From Nitratireductor aestuarii (GTDB taxonomy: Bacteria > Pseudomonadota > Alphaproteobacteria > Rhizobiales > Rhizobiaceae), in NCBI RefSeq assembly GCF_014641695.1, contig NZ_BMIF01000012.1, positions 1-64,000 of the forward strand: a stretch of DNA of 64,000 nucleotides, in the 5' to 3' direction. Positions within the stretch are counted from its first letter, which is position 1; every line of letters begins with the position of its first letter. The position numbers and the translations under genes are program-made. Shown one piece after another: positions 42,595 to 51,393 of this stretch. The notes beneath the pieces were generated by a model that saw only the letters and a list, made by a program, of their open reading frames with translations, was not told where the DNA came from and searched no databases.

Positions 42595-43773
42595 TTACTC
42601 CGCAGCAGAGCGAGCGCGCAGCTCGCTCAGGACCTCGTCGGTATGCTCGCCAAGGCGCGGGGCAGGGCGGGTGATTGCAGCCGGCGTCCTGCTGAAGTTG
42701 ACCGGAAAGCGCACCGTGCGAATGGTGCCTTCGGTGGGGTGCTCCATCGTGTCGAACATGTTGACCGCCTTCAGATGCGGATGTTCGAACAGGTCTTCCA
42801 GCTTGGTCACAGAGGCTGCCGGAATGTCGATCGAACGGCAGAACGCGAGCCACTCCTCCGTGGTGCGGCTGGGCGTGTAGCGGGCGATATATTCGCCGCA
42901 CAGTTCCGCATTAGCCGTGCGCACCGTCTGGTTGGCAAAGCGCTCGTCACGGTCAATCAGGCCCGGATCACCGATGAGGTCGGTGAAGGCCCGCCACTGC
43001 GCATCCGTGTAGACCACGATGCAGATGTGGCCATCCTTGGTCGGGTACGGTCCACGGTGGCGTGACAGGAGCCGCATGTAGCCCAGCGGCCCGAGCGGCG
43101 GCACGAAAACCGAACCCGCCATATGATCGCCCAGCACGAACTGCGCCATCGTCTCCAGCATCGGGACTTCAATCTCCTGCCCTTCGCCGGTCAACGCCCG
43201 GTGGAACAGCGCGCTGGTGATCGAGATGGTGAGATAGAGGCCAGTGATACGATCGCAGATGTTGACCGGCGCCTGGCGCGGCTTGCCGTCGACCTTGGCG
43301 AAGAGATCTGAAATGCCCGCCGATGCCTGCATGATGTCGTCGTAGACCGGGCGGCCTGCTTCCGGCCCCCCGCGCCCATAGGCAACGGCTGCGGCATAGA
43401 TGATGCCGGGGTTCACCGCCGAAACGCCCGCATAATCAAGGCCGAGACGTTCGATCGCCTGCGGGCGGATGTTGGTGACGAACACGTCGGCCGTGCGCAG
43501 AAGCTCATGCAGCGCTTCCATACCCTCCTCGGTCTTGAGGTTCAGCATGACCGAGCGCTTGTTGCGATTGTTCTGCAGGAACAGCGGCCCCATGCCATGG
43601 TTGCGCGCCGGACCGATGCCTCGCGTGGAATCGCCCTCCGGCTGCTCGACCTTGATGATGTCTGCACCGAGATCGCCCAGGATCTGGGTCGAGGATGGTC
43701 CCATCACCACCGTTGTCAGATCGACGACGCGCACACCCGAAAGCGGGCCTCCTCGCTTGCCTTCTTCAGCCAT
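42595..43773 (-). CDS. CaiB/BaiF family CoA-transferase
   Basis: The 392-residue protein is a class III CoA-transferase. Seen are LSGVRVVDLTTVVMGPSSTQ, KVEQPEGDSTRGIGPARNHG, NNRNKRSVMLNLKTEEGMEA, and the catalytic aspartate D174 in NICDRITGLYLTISI. This type moves CoA between two acids through an enzyme-bound mixed anhydride. Its start overlaps the crotonase stop (ATGA), so the two are translationally coupled. In this operon it would activate the substrate acid, or a product, to its CoA thioester before oxidation by the acyl-CoA dehydrogenase. The acid itself is unknown. Confidence 0.93.
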   Translation of the reverse strand: MAEEGKRGGPLSGVRVVDLTTVVMGPSSTQILGDLGADIIKVEQPEGDSTRGIGPARNHGMGPLFLQNNRNKRSVMLNLKTEEGMEALHELLRTADVFVTNIRPQAIERLGLDYAGVSAVNPGIIYAAAVAYGRGGPEAGRPVYDDIMQASAGISDLFAKVDGKPRQAPVNICDRITGLYLTISITSALFHRALTGEGQEIEVPMLETMAQFVLGDHMAGSVFVPPLGPLGYMRLLSRHRGPYPTKDGHICIVVYTDAQWRAFTDLIGDPGLIDRDERFANQTVRTANAELCGEYIARYTPSRTTEEWLAFCRSIDIPAASVTKLEDLFEHPHLKAVNMFDTMEHPTEGTIRTVRFPVNFSRTPAAITRPAPRLGEHTDEVLSELRARSAAE

Positions 43774-44552
43774 CAGCTTTCCTCCTGCCAGCGGGGCCGG
43801 CGCTTCTCGTTGAATGCAGCAAGGCCTTCGGCCGCGTCGTCGCTTGCGGCTGTCAGCATGATCTGTCCCTCGGCAAAGGAGAGCGCCTCATGAAAGGCCA
43901 TGTCCTGCATGGCCGTCATGGCGTACTTGCCGCGCCGGATCGCTGCGGGGGAGGCGAGGGCCAGCTTCTCGCAGACCCAGGCGACCTTTGCATCCAGCTC
44001 CTCCGCCGGCACTACATAGTTGATGAGGCCCATCTCCCGCGCGCGATGCGCGTCCACATATTCACCGAGCAGCGCAAGCTCTGCCACATGGCGCGGCAGG
44101 ATCAGCTTGCGGAAATAGACATGCACCTGGAACGGGAAGACGCCGACGCGCGCTTCCGGCAGGCCGAACTTGGCGTGATCGGCAGCAACGACGATGTCGC
44201 AGAGCGCCATCAATCCCGTGCCGCCTGCGACGCAGGCCCCGTTGATGCGTCCGACCATCGGGATCTGCATCTCACGCCCAAAGCGGGCGAGGCGGCCGAA
44301 GTCGGTGGTCGGCTCGACCGGATCGTCGTCAAAGACGGAGGTACCCTGCTGCAGGTCACCCCCGGCACAGAACGCCTTTTCGCCCGCACCGGTCAGCACC
44401 ACCACGCGCACGCCTTTTTCGCTGCGGGCGCGCTCAAGCCCTGCTTGAATGCCGGTGATGACGGAATTGTTGATGGCATTGCGCCGGTCCGGACGGTTGA
44501 TCGTGATCCACAGCGCCGAACCGCGCCGTTCCACAAGAATTGGATCCGTCAT
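43773..44552 (-). CDS. Enoyl-CoA hydratase/isomerase (crotonase) family
   Basis: A 259-residue crotonase. The oxyanion-hole segments are GEKAFCAGGDLQQGTS (about 56-71) and GRINGACVAGGTGLMALCDI (about 100-119), and a glutamate in KFGLPEARVGVFPF is the usual catalytic acid/base. It hydrates or isomerises an unsaturated acyl-CoA. Both ends overlap neighbours (CaiB at 43773, AtuA at 44549), giving a tightly coupled operon. Its partner acyl-CoA dehydrogenase is encoded upstream, so the set carries out the early steps of a beta-oxidation-like route. Confidence 0.92.
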   Translation of the reverse strand: MTDPILVERRGSALWITINRPDRRNAINNSVITGIQAGLERARSEKGVRVVVLTGAGEKAFCAGGDLQQGTSVFDDDPVEPTTDFGRLARFGREMQIPMVGRINGACVAGGTGLMALCDIVVAADHAKFGLPEARVGVFPFQVHVYFRKLILPRHVAELALLGEYVDAHRAREMGLINYVVPAEELDAKVAWVCEKLALASPAAIRRGKYAMTAMQDMAFHEALSFAEGQIMLTAASDDAAEGLAAFNEKRRPRWQEES

Positions 44553-46318
44553 GCCTTCTCCTCTCGGCCCAGAAGTACGCGAGGCACTTCCACCATCATC
44601 TCAAGGCTCATTTGGCCGAACGCCTTGCCCTGCGGATCGATACGCGGGCTGGCGATGCCGCCGCCGCCAAGGGCGTTGCGCAGCAGGAAGTTGACTGCGA
44701 GAAGTCCGGGCGCGTCGAAGCGCTCGACCGGCCCTTCCACCAGACCTTCGAAATGGTCGAGCATCCTCTGCGGTGTCACTTCGCGGCGGATCACCGGCAG
44801 ATACTCGGCCCTCCGCGCAATCAGGGCGATGTTGGAGCTGTTGCCCTTGTCGCCCGAGCGCGCGTAGGCGATGCGGCCGAGCGGCACCGAAATCCTTTCG
44901 CCTTTGGGAAAATCGGCACCGGCAATTGGCTCGCGCGTTGCAGTCTGCAGAGCCTCGCCCGCTGGCACCGGAACTTCGATTGGGTCACCGCCGTCCAAAA
45001 TGAGACGCGGGGCAGGCAGGCTCGCTTTCGCCACGTAGCAAGTCAGAAGCCGGATGACGGGTGTTGGTCGCGGCCGTCCGCCCATGATGCCGGTGGTTCC
45101 CGGTGCAAAAGAAATGCCGACGGAGCCGATCTCCTTTGACCAGAGTTCGAGCGCGCGCCGGTCGGGATGTGCCACGACGAGCCGCAGTACGACCTCGCGT
45201 GTGCCGCGCCGCTGTTGCGCAGGCGGATAGGCGGCTTCTGCTCCCAGCGCTTCGGCATGGGTAGACGAAAATCCGGCAAAGCCGTTCTTTGCAAACAGGG
45301 CCTCGCCGCGTGCGATCAGCGCTTCGGCCGTGCGATCCGCCTTCAGCGCCGCGTCCGGCCCGACAATGGAGAAGGTCGCAACGGCGCGGTGGCCATCGAG
45401 CCAGGTCGCCGAGACCTTGTAGTCGGGCGTCGGTGCACCGCCTCTGGCGCCCGCAACGCGCACGCGGTTGTTGCCCAGTTCCTCTACGCTGACGTTGGTG
45501 AAGTCGGCCACCACATCGGGCAGGATGTAGGCAGCCGGGTCTCCCACCTCATAGAGGATCTGTTCGGAGACAACGCCGCGGTTGATGAGACCGCCAGTTG
45601 CGGGCGGCTTGGTCAGGACAAAGCTGCCATCGGTAGCACATTCGGCAATGGGATAGCCGATGTTCTCCCAACCGGGCACATCCTGCCAGTCGGTGTGAAT
45701 GCCGCCGGTGGCCTGCGGCCCGCATTCGAGCACATGGCCGACGAGGCTTCCGGCAGCAAGAAGATCGTACTGGTCTTCCGTCCAGCCGAATTCATGCATC
45801 AGGATCCCAAGCGCCAGCGCACTGTCGGCAGCGCGCCCGGTGATGACGATGTCAGCGCCTGCGGCGAGGGCCGCCCGGATCGGCAGCGCGCCGAGATAGG
45901 CGTTGGCGGTGAGCAGCTTCGGCAACGTGCCGCCACCTTCGGGGCGCAGCAGCTCCGCGTGGGCCAGCATGTCATCGCCCTCAACGACCGCGATGTTCAG
46001 CGCGTGGCCCTTGTCGGCGGCGACCTTTGCCAGCGCCTCCGCGCAGCCCTGCGGATTGACCGCTCCCGCATTGGTAACGAACTTGATGCCGCGCGCGGCA
46101 ATCTCGTCCAGATTGTTACCAAGGTCGCGTATGAAATCCGGCGGATAGCCTCCCTCCGGATCCTTCAGTTTCGCCCGCGCCAGAAGCGACATGGTGATCT
46201 CGGCGAGATAGTCGGCGATGAGGTAGTCAACCTCTGCGGTCAGCAGTTGCGGGATGGCCATGGGGCTGTCGCCCCATGAACCGGACGCTCCGCCTATGCG
46301 CACAACGCGCTCGTTCAT
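44549..46318 (-). CDS. AtuA family protein (DUF1446, acyclic terpene utilisation)
   Basis: This 589-residue protein has the AtuA/DUF1446 domain over about residues 1-450 (VRIGGASGSWGDSPMAIPQL, IKFVTNAGAVNPQGCAEAL, AAGADIVITGRAADSALALG, VPGWENIGYPIAECATDGSF) and a C-terminal AtuA-like ferredoxin-fold domain (RIAYARSGDKGNSSNIALIA, about 490-589). In Pseudomonas, AtuA is needed for citronellol/geraniol utilisation, but its reaction is unknown, and similar fused proteins are widespread in acyl-CoA clusters. The ATG at 46318 is chosen by family start; the upstream frame overlaps the ACAD gene. The next gene overlaps in ATGA. Confidence 0.9.
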   Translation of the reverse strand: MNERVVRIGGASGSWGDSPMAIPQLLTAEVDYLIADYLAEITMSLLARAKLKDPEGGYPPDFIRDLGNNLDEIAARGIKFVTNAGAVNPQGCAEALAKVAADKGHALNIAVVEGDDMLAHAELLRPEGGGTLPKLLTANAYLGALPIRAALAAGADIVITGRAADSALALGILMHEFGWTEDQYDLLAAGSLVGHVLECGPQATGGIHTDWQDVPGWENIGYPIAECATDGSFVLTKPPATGGLINRGVVSEQILYEVGDPAAYILPDVVADFTNVSVEELGNNRVRVAGARGGAPTPDYKVSATWLDGHRAVATFSIVGPDAALKADRTAEALIARGEALFAKNGFAGFSSTHAEALGAEAAYPPAQQRRGTREVVLRLVVAHPDRRALELWSKEIGSVGISFAPGTTGIMGGRPRPTPVIRLLTCYVAKASLPAPRLILDGGDPIEVPVPAGEALQTATREPIAGADFPKGERISVPLGRIAYARSGDKGNSSNIALIARRAEYLPVIRREVTPQRMLDHFEGLVEGPVERFDAPGLLAVNFLLRNALGGGGIASPRIDPQGKAFGQMSLEMMVEVPRVLLGREEKA

Positions 46319-46326
46319 GGCCACGC

Positions 46327-47502
46327 TCAATAGGATTTCGGCAGGCCAAGGACCCGCTCGGCGAGGTAACACAGCACAAGTTCGCGCGAGACAGGGGCGA
46401 GGCGCGTGCCCACCGCCTCACGAAAATAGCGCTCGACGTCGAACTCGCTCGCATAGCCCATTCCACCATGGGTGCGGACGGCCCTGTCGCAGGCGTGGAA
46501 ATTCGCATCCGCCGCCAGGTATTTCGCCGCATTGGCCTCTGCGCCACAAGGCTGGCCGGCATCGTAGAGCTCTGCGGCGCGCAGCGTCATCAGCTCGGCC
46601 GCCATCAGCTCCGACCAGCTTTCGGCCAGCGGATGCTGGATCGACTGGTTCATGCCGATGGGTCGGCCGAACACGACACGGTCCTTGGCATATTGTGTCG
46701 CCTTCGCCAGCGCGCGGCGACCGATGCCGATCACCTCGGCTGCGTTGAGGATGCGCTCAGGATTGAGGCTGTCGAGCAAATAGTAGAAGCCCCTGCCTTC
46801 CTCGCCGATGCGATCTTCGACGGGGATCTCCAGGCCGTCGATGAAGAGCGCGTTGCTGTCCACCGCCGCGCGCCCCATTTTGTGCACCTCGCGCGCCTCG
46901 ATCTTGCTGCGATCGAAATCGGTGAAGAAGATCGTCAGGCCGTCGGTGGGCCGCTTGCATTCCTCTATCGGCGTGGTGCGGGCAATCAGCATGATCTTGT
47001 CGGCGATCTGCGCCGTCGAGATCCACATCTTGCGCCCATGGACGATGTAGCGGTCACCCTTCAGCACGGCACGGGTTTTCAGCTTGGTAGTGTCGAGGCC
47101 GGCATCGGGCTCCGTCACGCCAAAGCACGCGCGGATCTTGCCCTCGATCAGCGGGCGCAGCATGCGCTCCTTCTGCTCCGGCGTGCCATGCACGACGATG
47201 GCGTGGGGGCCGAAGATGTTGATGTGGATCGATGAGCAGGCGGCAAAGGCACCGGCCGAATTGCCCACGACCTGCATCATGATCGCGGCCTCCGTGACGC
47301 CGAGGCCGGCGCCGCCATACTCCTGCGGCATCGCGATCCCGAGCCAGCCGCCTTCGGCCATGGCTTTGGTGAACTCGTGCGGGAAGGTGCCCGTGCGGTC
47401 GCGTTCGCGCCAATAGGCGTCATCAAACCTGTTGCAGATGGCCTTCACCGCATCGCGCACCGCGATCTGCTCGGGCGTGCGCGCCAGCGCCTCAAATTCC
47501 AT
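46327..47502 (-). CDS. Acyl-CoA dehydrogenase
   Basis: A 391-residue flavoprotein with the three-part ACAD fold: ALARTPEQIAVRDAVKAICN at the N-terminus, FGVTEPDAGLDTTKLKTRAV at the FAD/substrate strand domain, and LNPERILNAAEVIGIGRRAL with RTHGGMGYASEFDVERYFRE near the C-terminus. Instead of the common YEGTSQ-type tail it ends RLAPVSRELVLCYLAERVLG, a tail I recall from another ACAD subgroup. It makes a 2,3-unsaturated acyl-CoA. The ATG at 47502 follows GGGAGGATGGATCT. It is the first gene of the minus-strand operon ending with MmgE/PrpD. Confidence 0.93.
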   Translation of the reverse strand: MEFEALARTPEQIAVRDAVKAICNRFDDAYWRERDRTGTFPHEFTKAMAEGGWLGIAMPQEYGGAGLGVTEAAIMMQVVGNSAGAFAACSSIHINIFGPHAIVVHGTPEQKERMLRPLIEGKIRACFGVTEPDAGLDTTKLKTRAVLKGDRYIVHGRKMWISTAQIADKIMLIARTTPIEECKRPTDGLTIFFTDFDRSKIEAREVHKMGRAAVDSNALFIDGLEIPVEDRIGEEGRGFYYLLDSLNPERILNAAEVIGIGRRALAKATQYAKDRVVFGRPIGMNQSIQHPLAESWSELMAAELMTLRAAELYDAGQPCGAEANAAKYLAADANFHACDRAVRTHGGMGYASEFDVERYFREAVGTRLAPVSRELVLCYLAERVLGLPKSY

Positions 47503-47574
47503 AGATCCATCCTCCCTTGCGCCGCTCCCGTTCAGCGCTGCAATTATACGCTGTGGCGAAATAAAATTCTTATT

Positions 47575-47591
47575 CACGAATTATTATCGTG
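47575..47591. promoter_or_regulatory. Inverted repeat upstream of the acyl-CoA operon
   Basis: CACGA (47575-47579) and TCGTG (47587-47591) form an inverted repeat with a 7-bp A/T centre, 73 bases before the acyl-CoA dehydrogenase start in an A/T-rich stretch. It could be an operator for the IclR regulator at 40637, but no consensus is known to me that would prove this. Confidence 0.3.
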
Positions 47592-47714
47592 GAGCTCATG
47601 CGCCGTCAACGGGCACGCGACGTGGTGACGGAGCTCATGAGGTGAGGGCACCATCGATCAGTTCAAGGGAGAGACGCAGGCAGCCAAGCCATTGAGTGGT
47701 GCTGCAGAAAGAGT

Positions 47715-47740
47715 AACGGCGGCTCCCAGGAGCCGCCGTT
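47715..47740 (-). terminator. Hairpin terminator after the large repeat-protein gene
   Basis: AACGGCGGCTCC (47715-47726) pairs perfectly with GGAGCCGCCGTT (47729-47740) with a two-base gap. On the minus strand it lies 45 bases past the stop of the 1037-residue gene and is followed by ACTCTTTCT. It is a good intrinsic-terminator candidate. Confidence 0.75.
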
Positions 47741-47785
47741 GCAATTAAAACAGGAGAATGACGGTGATATCGTCACCGCGCCGAG

Positions 47786-50700
47786 CTATGGCGCAATCCA
47801 ACGGCTTTCGAAGAGACGTCCGGCTTTCCAGCGGGGCAATTCTTCGGTGGCGGTGCAAGGCACTTCCAACGGGTCACGGCGCTGCTCAAACTCCCGGTCG
47901 ATCAGATAGCCGAGCACCATGCATGCCTCGTGGTATTCTCCACGGATCGGGTTCTTGGTGACGAACGTCGTCTTGACCAGTACCGCTTCCAGACGGCGGT
48001 CTTTCCATTCTGCCGTTCCATAATCGACCAGTTCATCCTCGAACCGGTCGATCACCCAACCATTGGCCGCGTGCTCCATTCTCCATGTGCCGGCGTTCGG
48101 GAACAGCGCCAGGAACTCTTCGCGGGAGGCCATGTCTTCGCTCCAGATCGCCTTGGCGAGATCGGTGAGGCTATTATGCGCCGCCCGCGCTTCCTGCGCA
48201 TAGCGGGTCCGCATCTCGTTCTGGAGCTTTGCCCGCACGACTTCGGCCTGCCGGTTCTTTTCTTCTTCCAGACGGGCCGCCGCTTCCAACTCCTGACGGC
48301 GCTTCGCGATCAGCCTTTCGCGCTCCTGCTGGCTGCTCTCCGACAGCGCCTTCCCCTCCGCGACAAGCTCCTGTGTGATCCATATGGGCAGCACCGATGC
48401 GGCCTTGTCGATTTTTTCAAGAGCCGGCAGCAGCTGTGCGAGGTCCTCCGCCTGTGCGTAGACAATCCGGCAGGCATTCTTCTGGATATTCGCGAACGCC
48501 CGATCGAGTGACACGACAGACCGCTTCAAATCCGCGGGCATGTGGCGCTCGGCCGCTTCGGCCACGAACTCGAACGCGTGGGTGTGATGTGCTGCCTCTG
48601 CCTCGGGTATGACCGTGCACAGAGTATTGTCCGGGTTGTCGAAGGCGATGAAGCCGAAGCCCTTGCGAACACCTGCAATGATCTCGTTCTTGATCAGCGC
48701 CGAGGTTTGCTGATCGTTGCGAACCGTCTCGCCGATGCTAGACCACGCCACGAGTTCGATGGTCTTGAGCGCCCCTGTTTCAAAGCCCGAGATGATTGGC
48801 CGAGCCTCCAGCAGATCGCCGGACAGCAGTGCTCCACGCTCGATGACAAGCACATCCTGCTGCATCGCATTGCGGGAGTCGCAGAGGCCGGTTGCGGCAA
48901 ATTCCTTGGCGCCGAGTTTTCGGAGTATTGGTTGGACGTGATCGTCAAGCGGCGGGTGGCGAGCGTCCGAGCCTACCCAGCACATGTTGACCTTGCCGCC
49001 GTCGAAGGTGGTCGCACCAACCAGATTGACCAAAAGGTGAGGGGCATCCGGCGTGTAGTTGCCCAGAACGATGACGTCCTGCGGATCGCCAACGAGCAGG
49101 AACTGGTTGGCCTCCGTGATTGCCAGTCCGTTCTGCGCTTCCTCTACGACGGTCTCTCGGGCTGTGTCGCTATAGATGAACGCGTCCAGCTCTCCCTTCA
49201 GGTTGAGTCGCTCAATCGCATCCGCAACGAGGCGTTGCGTGTTGAACAGCGCCTCATCCTGACCCGATGATTGCGCCTTGGCGATCGTCTCCTGCAGTTC
49301 AAGGAGGTTATCGACAGCCTCATGCAATATGTTGCTGCCGACGAAGTCGGCGATGAATGCCTCCGTCCTTCGAAGCTCTGCGGCTGCGGTGGCGCGCGCA
49401 TTCACGTGCGCGATTTCAGCAGCCGTCTTCTGTTCGCCAAGAAACTGCTGGTAGTTCGGTTCATTCTTCAGCAGTTCGTCCACTGTCAGGATTGCCTGCT
49501 CGATCTGGGTCACGTCGTCGGACCCTTCGAGCTGCCGCAACCGAACCACGGCACGGGCAACGCCAATGGCGTTTGTGAAGGAGCGTTTGCTGTCGGTATA
49601 TTCAGCGATCGAGGCAAGGAGGGCGGCAAGGCGTTCCCTGCCGGCGTTCAGCGCCAGGCGCTGGCGCTCGGCCTCCGCTGCCTCTTTTCTCGCGCGCTCT
49701 TCTTCGGCGGCCTTGGCCTGCTGCGACGCGAATTCCGTGCTTGCAAGCGAAGCCAGTTGTTGCACCACGTCACCGCCGTCAGCCCCCAGGGCGCTGCACC
49801 GGTCGTTGGCTGACGCCCAATTCCTGGCTGCCAGGAGGATACCGCAGGAGAGCATTTCCTGGGTAGCCTTCAGAGCGGCTTGTTCCTGCAGGAACGAACC
49901 AGCATTTGCGGGCGCGGCCTGGCCGCCTCCCTGCGCAGCTACCTCGACGGAAGGCGCGTTGCGCGCAACGGCATCCAGTGCCTCGGAAATTCGCTTGTCC
50001 AGCTGTTCCAGCTCTGGCAAGAGTTTCGTCTGGTTTGGATACACCATTGCTGACAGACATGTCGCGACAGCGTCTTCTATCTCAGCAGTGCTTGCCGCAA
50101 CCCTGCATTTATCCGCAGCCTCACGGGCCTGCGCCATCACAGCCCGATGTTGCTCGAAGGAGGCTTTGTCCGGCAGTCCGCTTTGGCGAAATTCGCTGTA
50201 GCCGCTGTAATCATCAAAGCCGGCGGCAAGAGCATCTTCAAACTCGCGTCGGCTCGGGAAGCCACCCTTCTGGGCTAGCCGATAGTCTTCAGCATTCTTG
50301 AAATCCGATGCGCGGAATTTCCGATAGTCGTCATAGCGGGCGAACCCTTGACGCCTGGCGCTGGCGAAGTCTTGCGCGTTCTCGAACCCGCCCTCGCGTG
50401 CTGCGAGAAAATCCTCGCGGTTCTGGAACCCGGCGGCGGCAGCCTCCCTGAGTTCCCGCGCGCTGCGGAAGCCCAGTTGAGCCAGATATTCGACTTCTGC
50501 AACGTAATCCTCATTGAGGATGACAGGCGAGAGATCGAACGCCGCGATGAGGGCCGCCTCAGCTCGACGGGTGCCAGGCCCGCGGTCTCCGTCAATCGCC
50601 TTGTCGTAGAAGCCGAGGCGGGACATGGCTGCCTGCAGGCGCCGCACATAGGCGATTTCCTGACGCCGGATAGCGTCTTCGCGTGCCCTTCGTTCTGTTT

Positions 50701-50899
50701 CGGCAGCCTGGCGGCGCTGTTGCTCTGCTCGTTCTTCGGCCTGTTGCCGCCGGCGGTATTCCTGATTGCGCATGTCATGCTCAATCATGCGCCCCATCAT
50801 GTTGATGATGCCGCCAACATCCTGTGCTGCCGTCGGTACACTGCTCAAGACGAGCGCAGACGCGCACACCGCCCAGGAAAAACGTCTTAGTATGTTCAT
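47786..50899 (-). CDS. Large exported protein with peptidoglycan-binding-like segment and 14-residue repeats
   Basis: The 1037-residue protein starts with a Sec signal peptide (FSWAVCASALVLSSVPTA, cleavage near AQD at 25-27). An Arg/Gln/Glu-rich coiled coil follows (about 43-80), then a peptidoglycan-binding-type motif, LQAAMSRLGFYDKAIDGDRG (about 88-107). Residues 142-253 are eight tandem 14-residue repeats, each with an Xxx-Gly-Phe start and acidic/aromatic DF or EF/DY in the middle. Further coiled-coil stretches (about 395-420, 870-905) flank a globular region with no recognised family (about 550-850). It is probably a periplasmic or cell-envelope scaffold. A strong terminator lies downstream. 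The gene stands alone. Confidence 0.85.
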   Translation of the reverse strand: MNILRRFSWAVCASALVLSSVPTAAQDVGGIINMMGRMIEHDMRNQEYRRRQQAEERAEQQRRQAAETERRAREDAIRRQEIAYVRRLQAAMSRLGFYDKAIDGDRGPGTRRAEAALIAAFDLSPVILNEDYVAEVEYLAQLGFRSARELREAAAAGFQNREDFLAAREGGFENAQDFASARRQGFARYDDYRKFRASDFKNAEDYRLAQKGGFPSRREFEDALAAGFDDYSGYSEFRQSGLPDKASFEQHRAVMAQAREAADKCRVAASTAEIEDAVATCLSAMVYPNQTKLLPELEQLDKRISEALDAVARNAPSVEVAAQGGGQAAPANAGSFLQEQAALKATQEMLSCGILLAARNWASANDRCSALGADGGDVVQQLASLASTEFASQQAKAAEEERARKEAAEAERQRLALNAGRERLAALLASIAEYTDSKRSFTNAIGVARAVVRLRQLEGSDDVTQIEQAILTVDELLKNEPNYQQFLGEQKTAAEIAHVNARATAAAELRRTEAFIADFVGSNILHEAVDNLLELQETIAKAQSSGQDEALFNTQRLVADAIERLNLKGELDAFIYSDTARETVVEEAQNGLAITEANQFLLVGDPQDVIVLGNYTPDAPHLLVNLVGATTFDGGKVNMCWVGSDARHPPLDDHVQPILRKLGAKEFAATGLCDSRNAMQQDVLVIERGALLSGDLLEARPIISGFETGALKTIELVAWSSIGETVRNDQQTSALIKNEIIAGVRKGFGFIAFDNPDNTLCTVIPEAEAAHHTHAFEFVAEAAERHMPADLKRSVVSLDRAFANIQKNACRIVYAQAEDLAQLLPALEKIDKAASVLPIWITQELVAEGKALSESSQQERERLIAKRRQELEAAARLEEEKNRQAEVVRAKLQNEMRTRYAQEARAAHNSLTDLAKAIWSEDMASREEFLALFPNAGTWRMEHAANGWVIDRFEDELVDYGTAEWKDRRLEAVLVKTTFVTKNPIRGEYHEACMVLGYLIDREFEQRRDPLEVPCTATEELPRWKAGRLFESRWIAP
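50141..50476 (-). repeat. Eight tandem 14-residue (42-bp) repeats within the large exported protein
   Basis: Residues 142-253 break into eight units of exactly 14: LGFRSARELREAAA, AGFQNREDFLAARE, GGFENAQDFASARR, QGFARYDDYRKFRA, SDFKNAEDYRLAQK, GGFPSRREFEDALA, AGFDDYSGYSEFRQ and SGLPDKASFEQHRA. Position 2-3 is usually Gly-Phe and position 9 is Phe, Tyr or Leu. The repeats are diverged in protein and DNA, so they are old rather than a fresh duplication. They look like short helix-turn units. Confidence 0.85.
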
Positions 50900-51004
50900 G
50901 ATGTACCCCTACCCCGCGCATGAGGATATACGCTTCCGCCGAAGGCGCAAGATGGAGTTCAGGGCGTTGCGGCAGGCCGGAGCCTGATGAACAAGCGACC
51001 GTCG

Positions 51005-51391
51005 TCAGACGGCTTCGAAGCAGGGGATCTTCTTGTCCTTGGTTTCTTCGAAGACAACGGTCAGGCGTGATCCCACCGAAATGTCCTGTTGCGGGCCTTT
51101 CCGGAGTCGTGCCATGAACCGGAATCTGTCATCCATGTCGGCCAGGACGACGAAATAGGGTGCCTCGCCCGCGAGGTCGGCTGTGGGGGCTCGGTGGATA
51201 AACGTACAGGCGTAGACCGTTCCCTGTTTCGTGCTTTCCCGCCAGGAAAGCCTGGGCGACATGCACTTAACGCACCTTATGCGCGGATAGAAATTGACCG
51301 CGTCGCAGGCATCGCATGTCTGAAAGAGAAGCCGCTCTTCCTCGACGCCTTTCCACCAGAACGCGTCCACCTGGGTTGCTTCGTCGCTCAT
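51005..51391 (-). CDS. Zn-ribbon/OB-fold protein (DUF35 family)
   Basis: A 128-residue DUF35 protein: an N-terminal rubredoxin-like zinc ribbon with cysteines in FQTCDACDAVNFYPRIRCVK and CMSP (CxxC pairs), then an OB-fold (QGTVYACTFIHRAPTADLAG and GSRLTVVFEETKDKKIPC). Such proteins bind acyl-CoA and partner a thiolase-like protein. Its start lies 3 bp after the stop of the thiolase-like gene upstream, so they are certainly co-translated and probably form a complex. The ATG at 51391 has GGGGGACTGACG before it. Confidence 0.92.
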   Translation of the reverse strand: MSDEATQVDAFWWKGVEEERLLFQTCDACDAVNFYPRIRCVKCMSPRLSWRESTKQGTVYACTFIHRAPTADLAGEAPYFVVLADMDDRFRFMARLRKGPQQDISVGSRLTVVFEETKDKKIPCFEAV

Positions 51392-51393
51392 CG

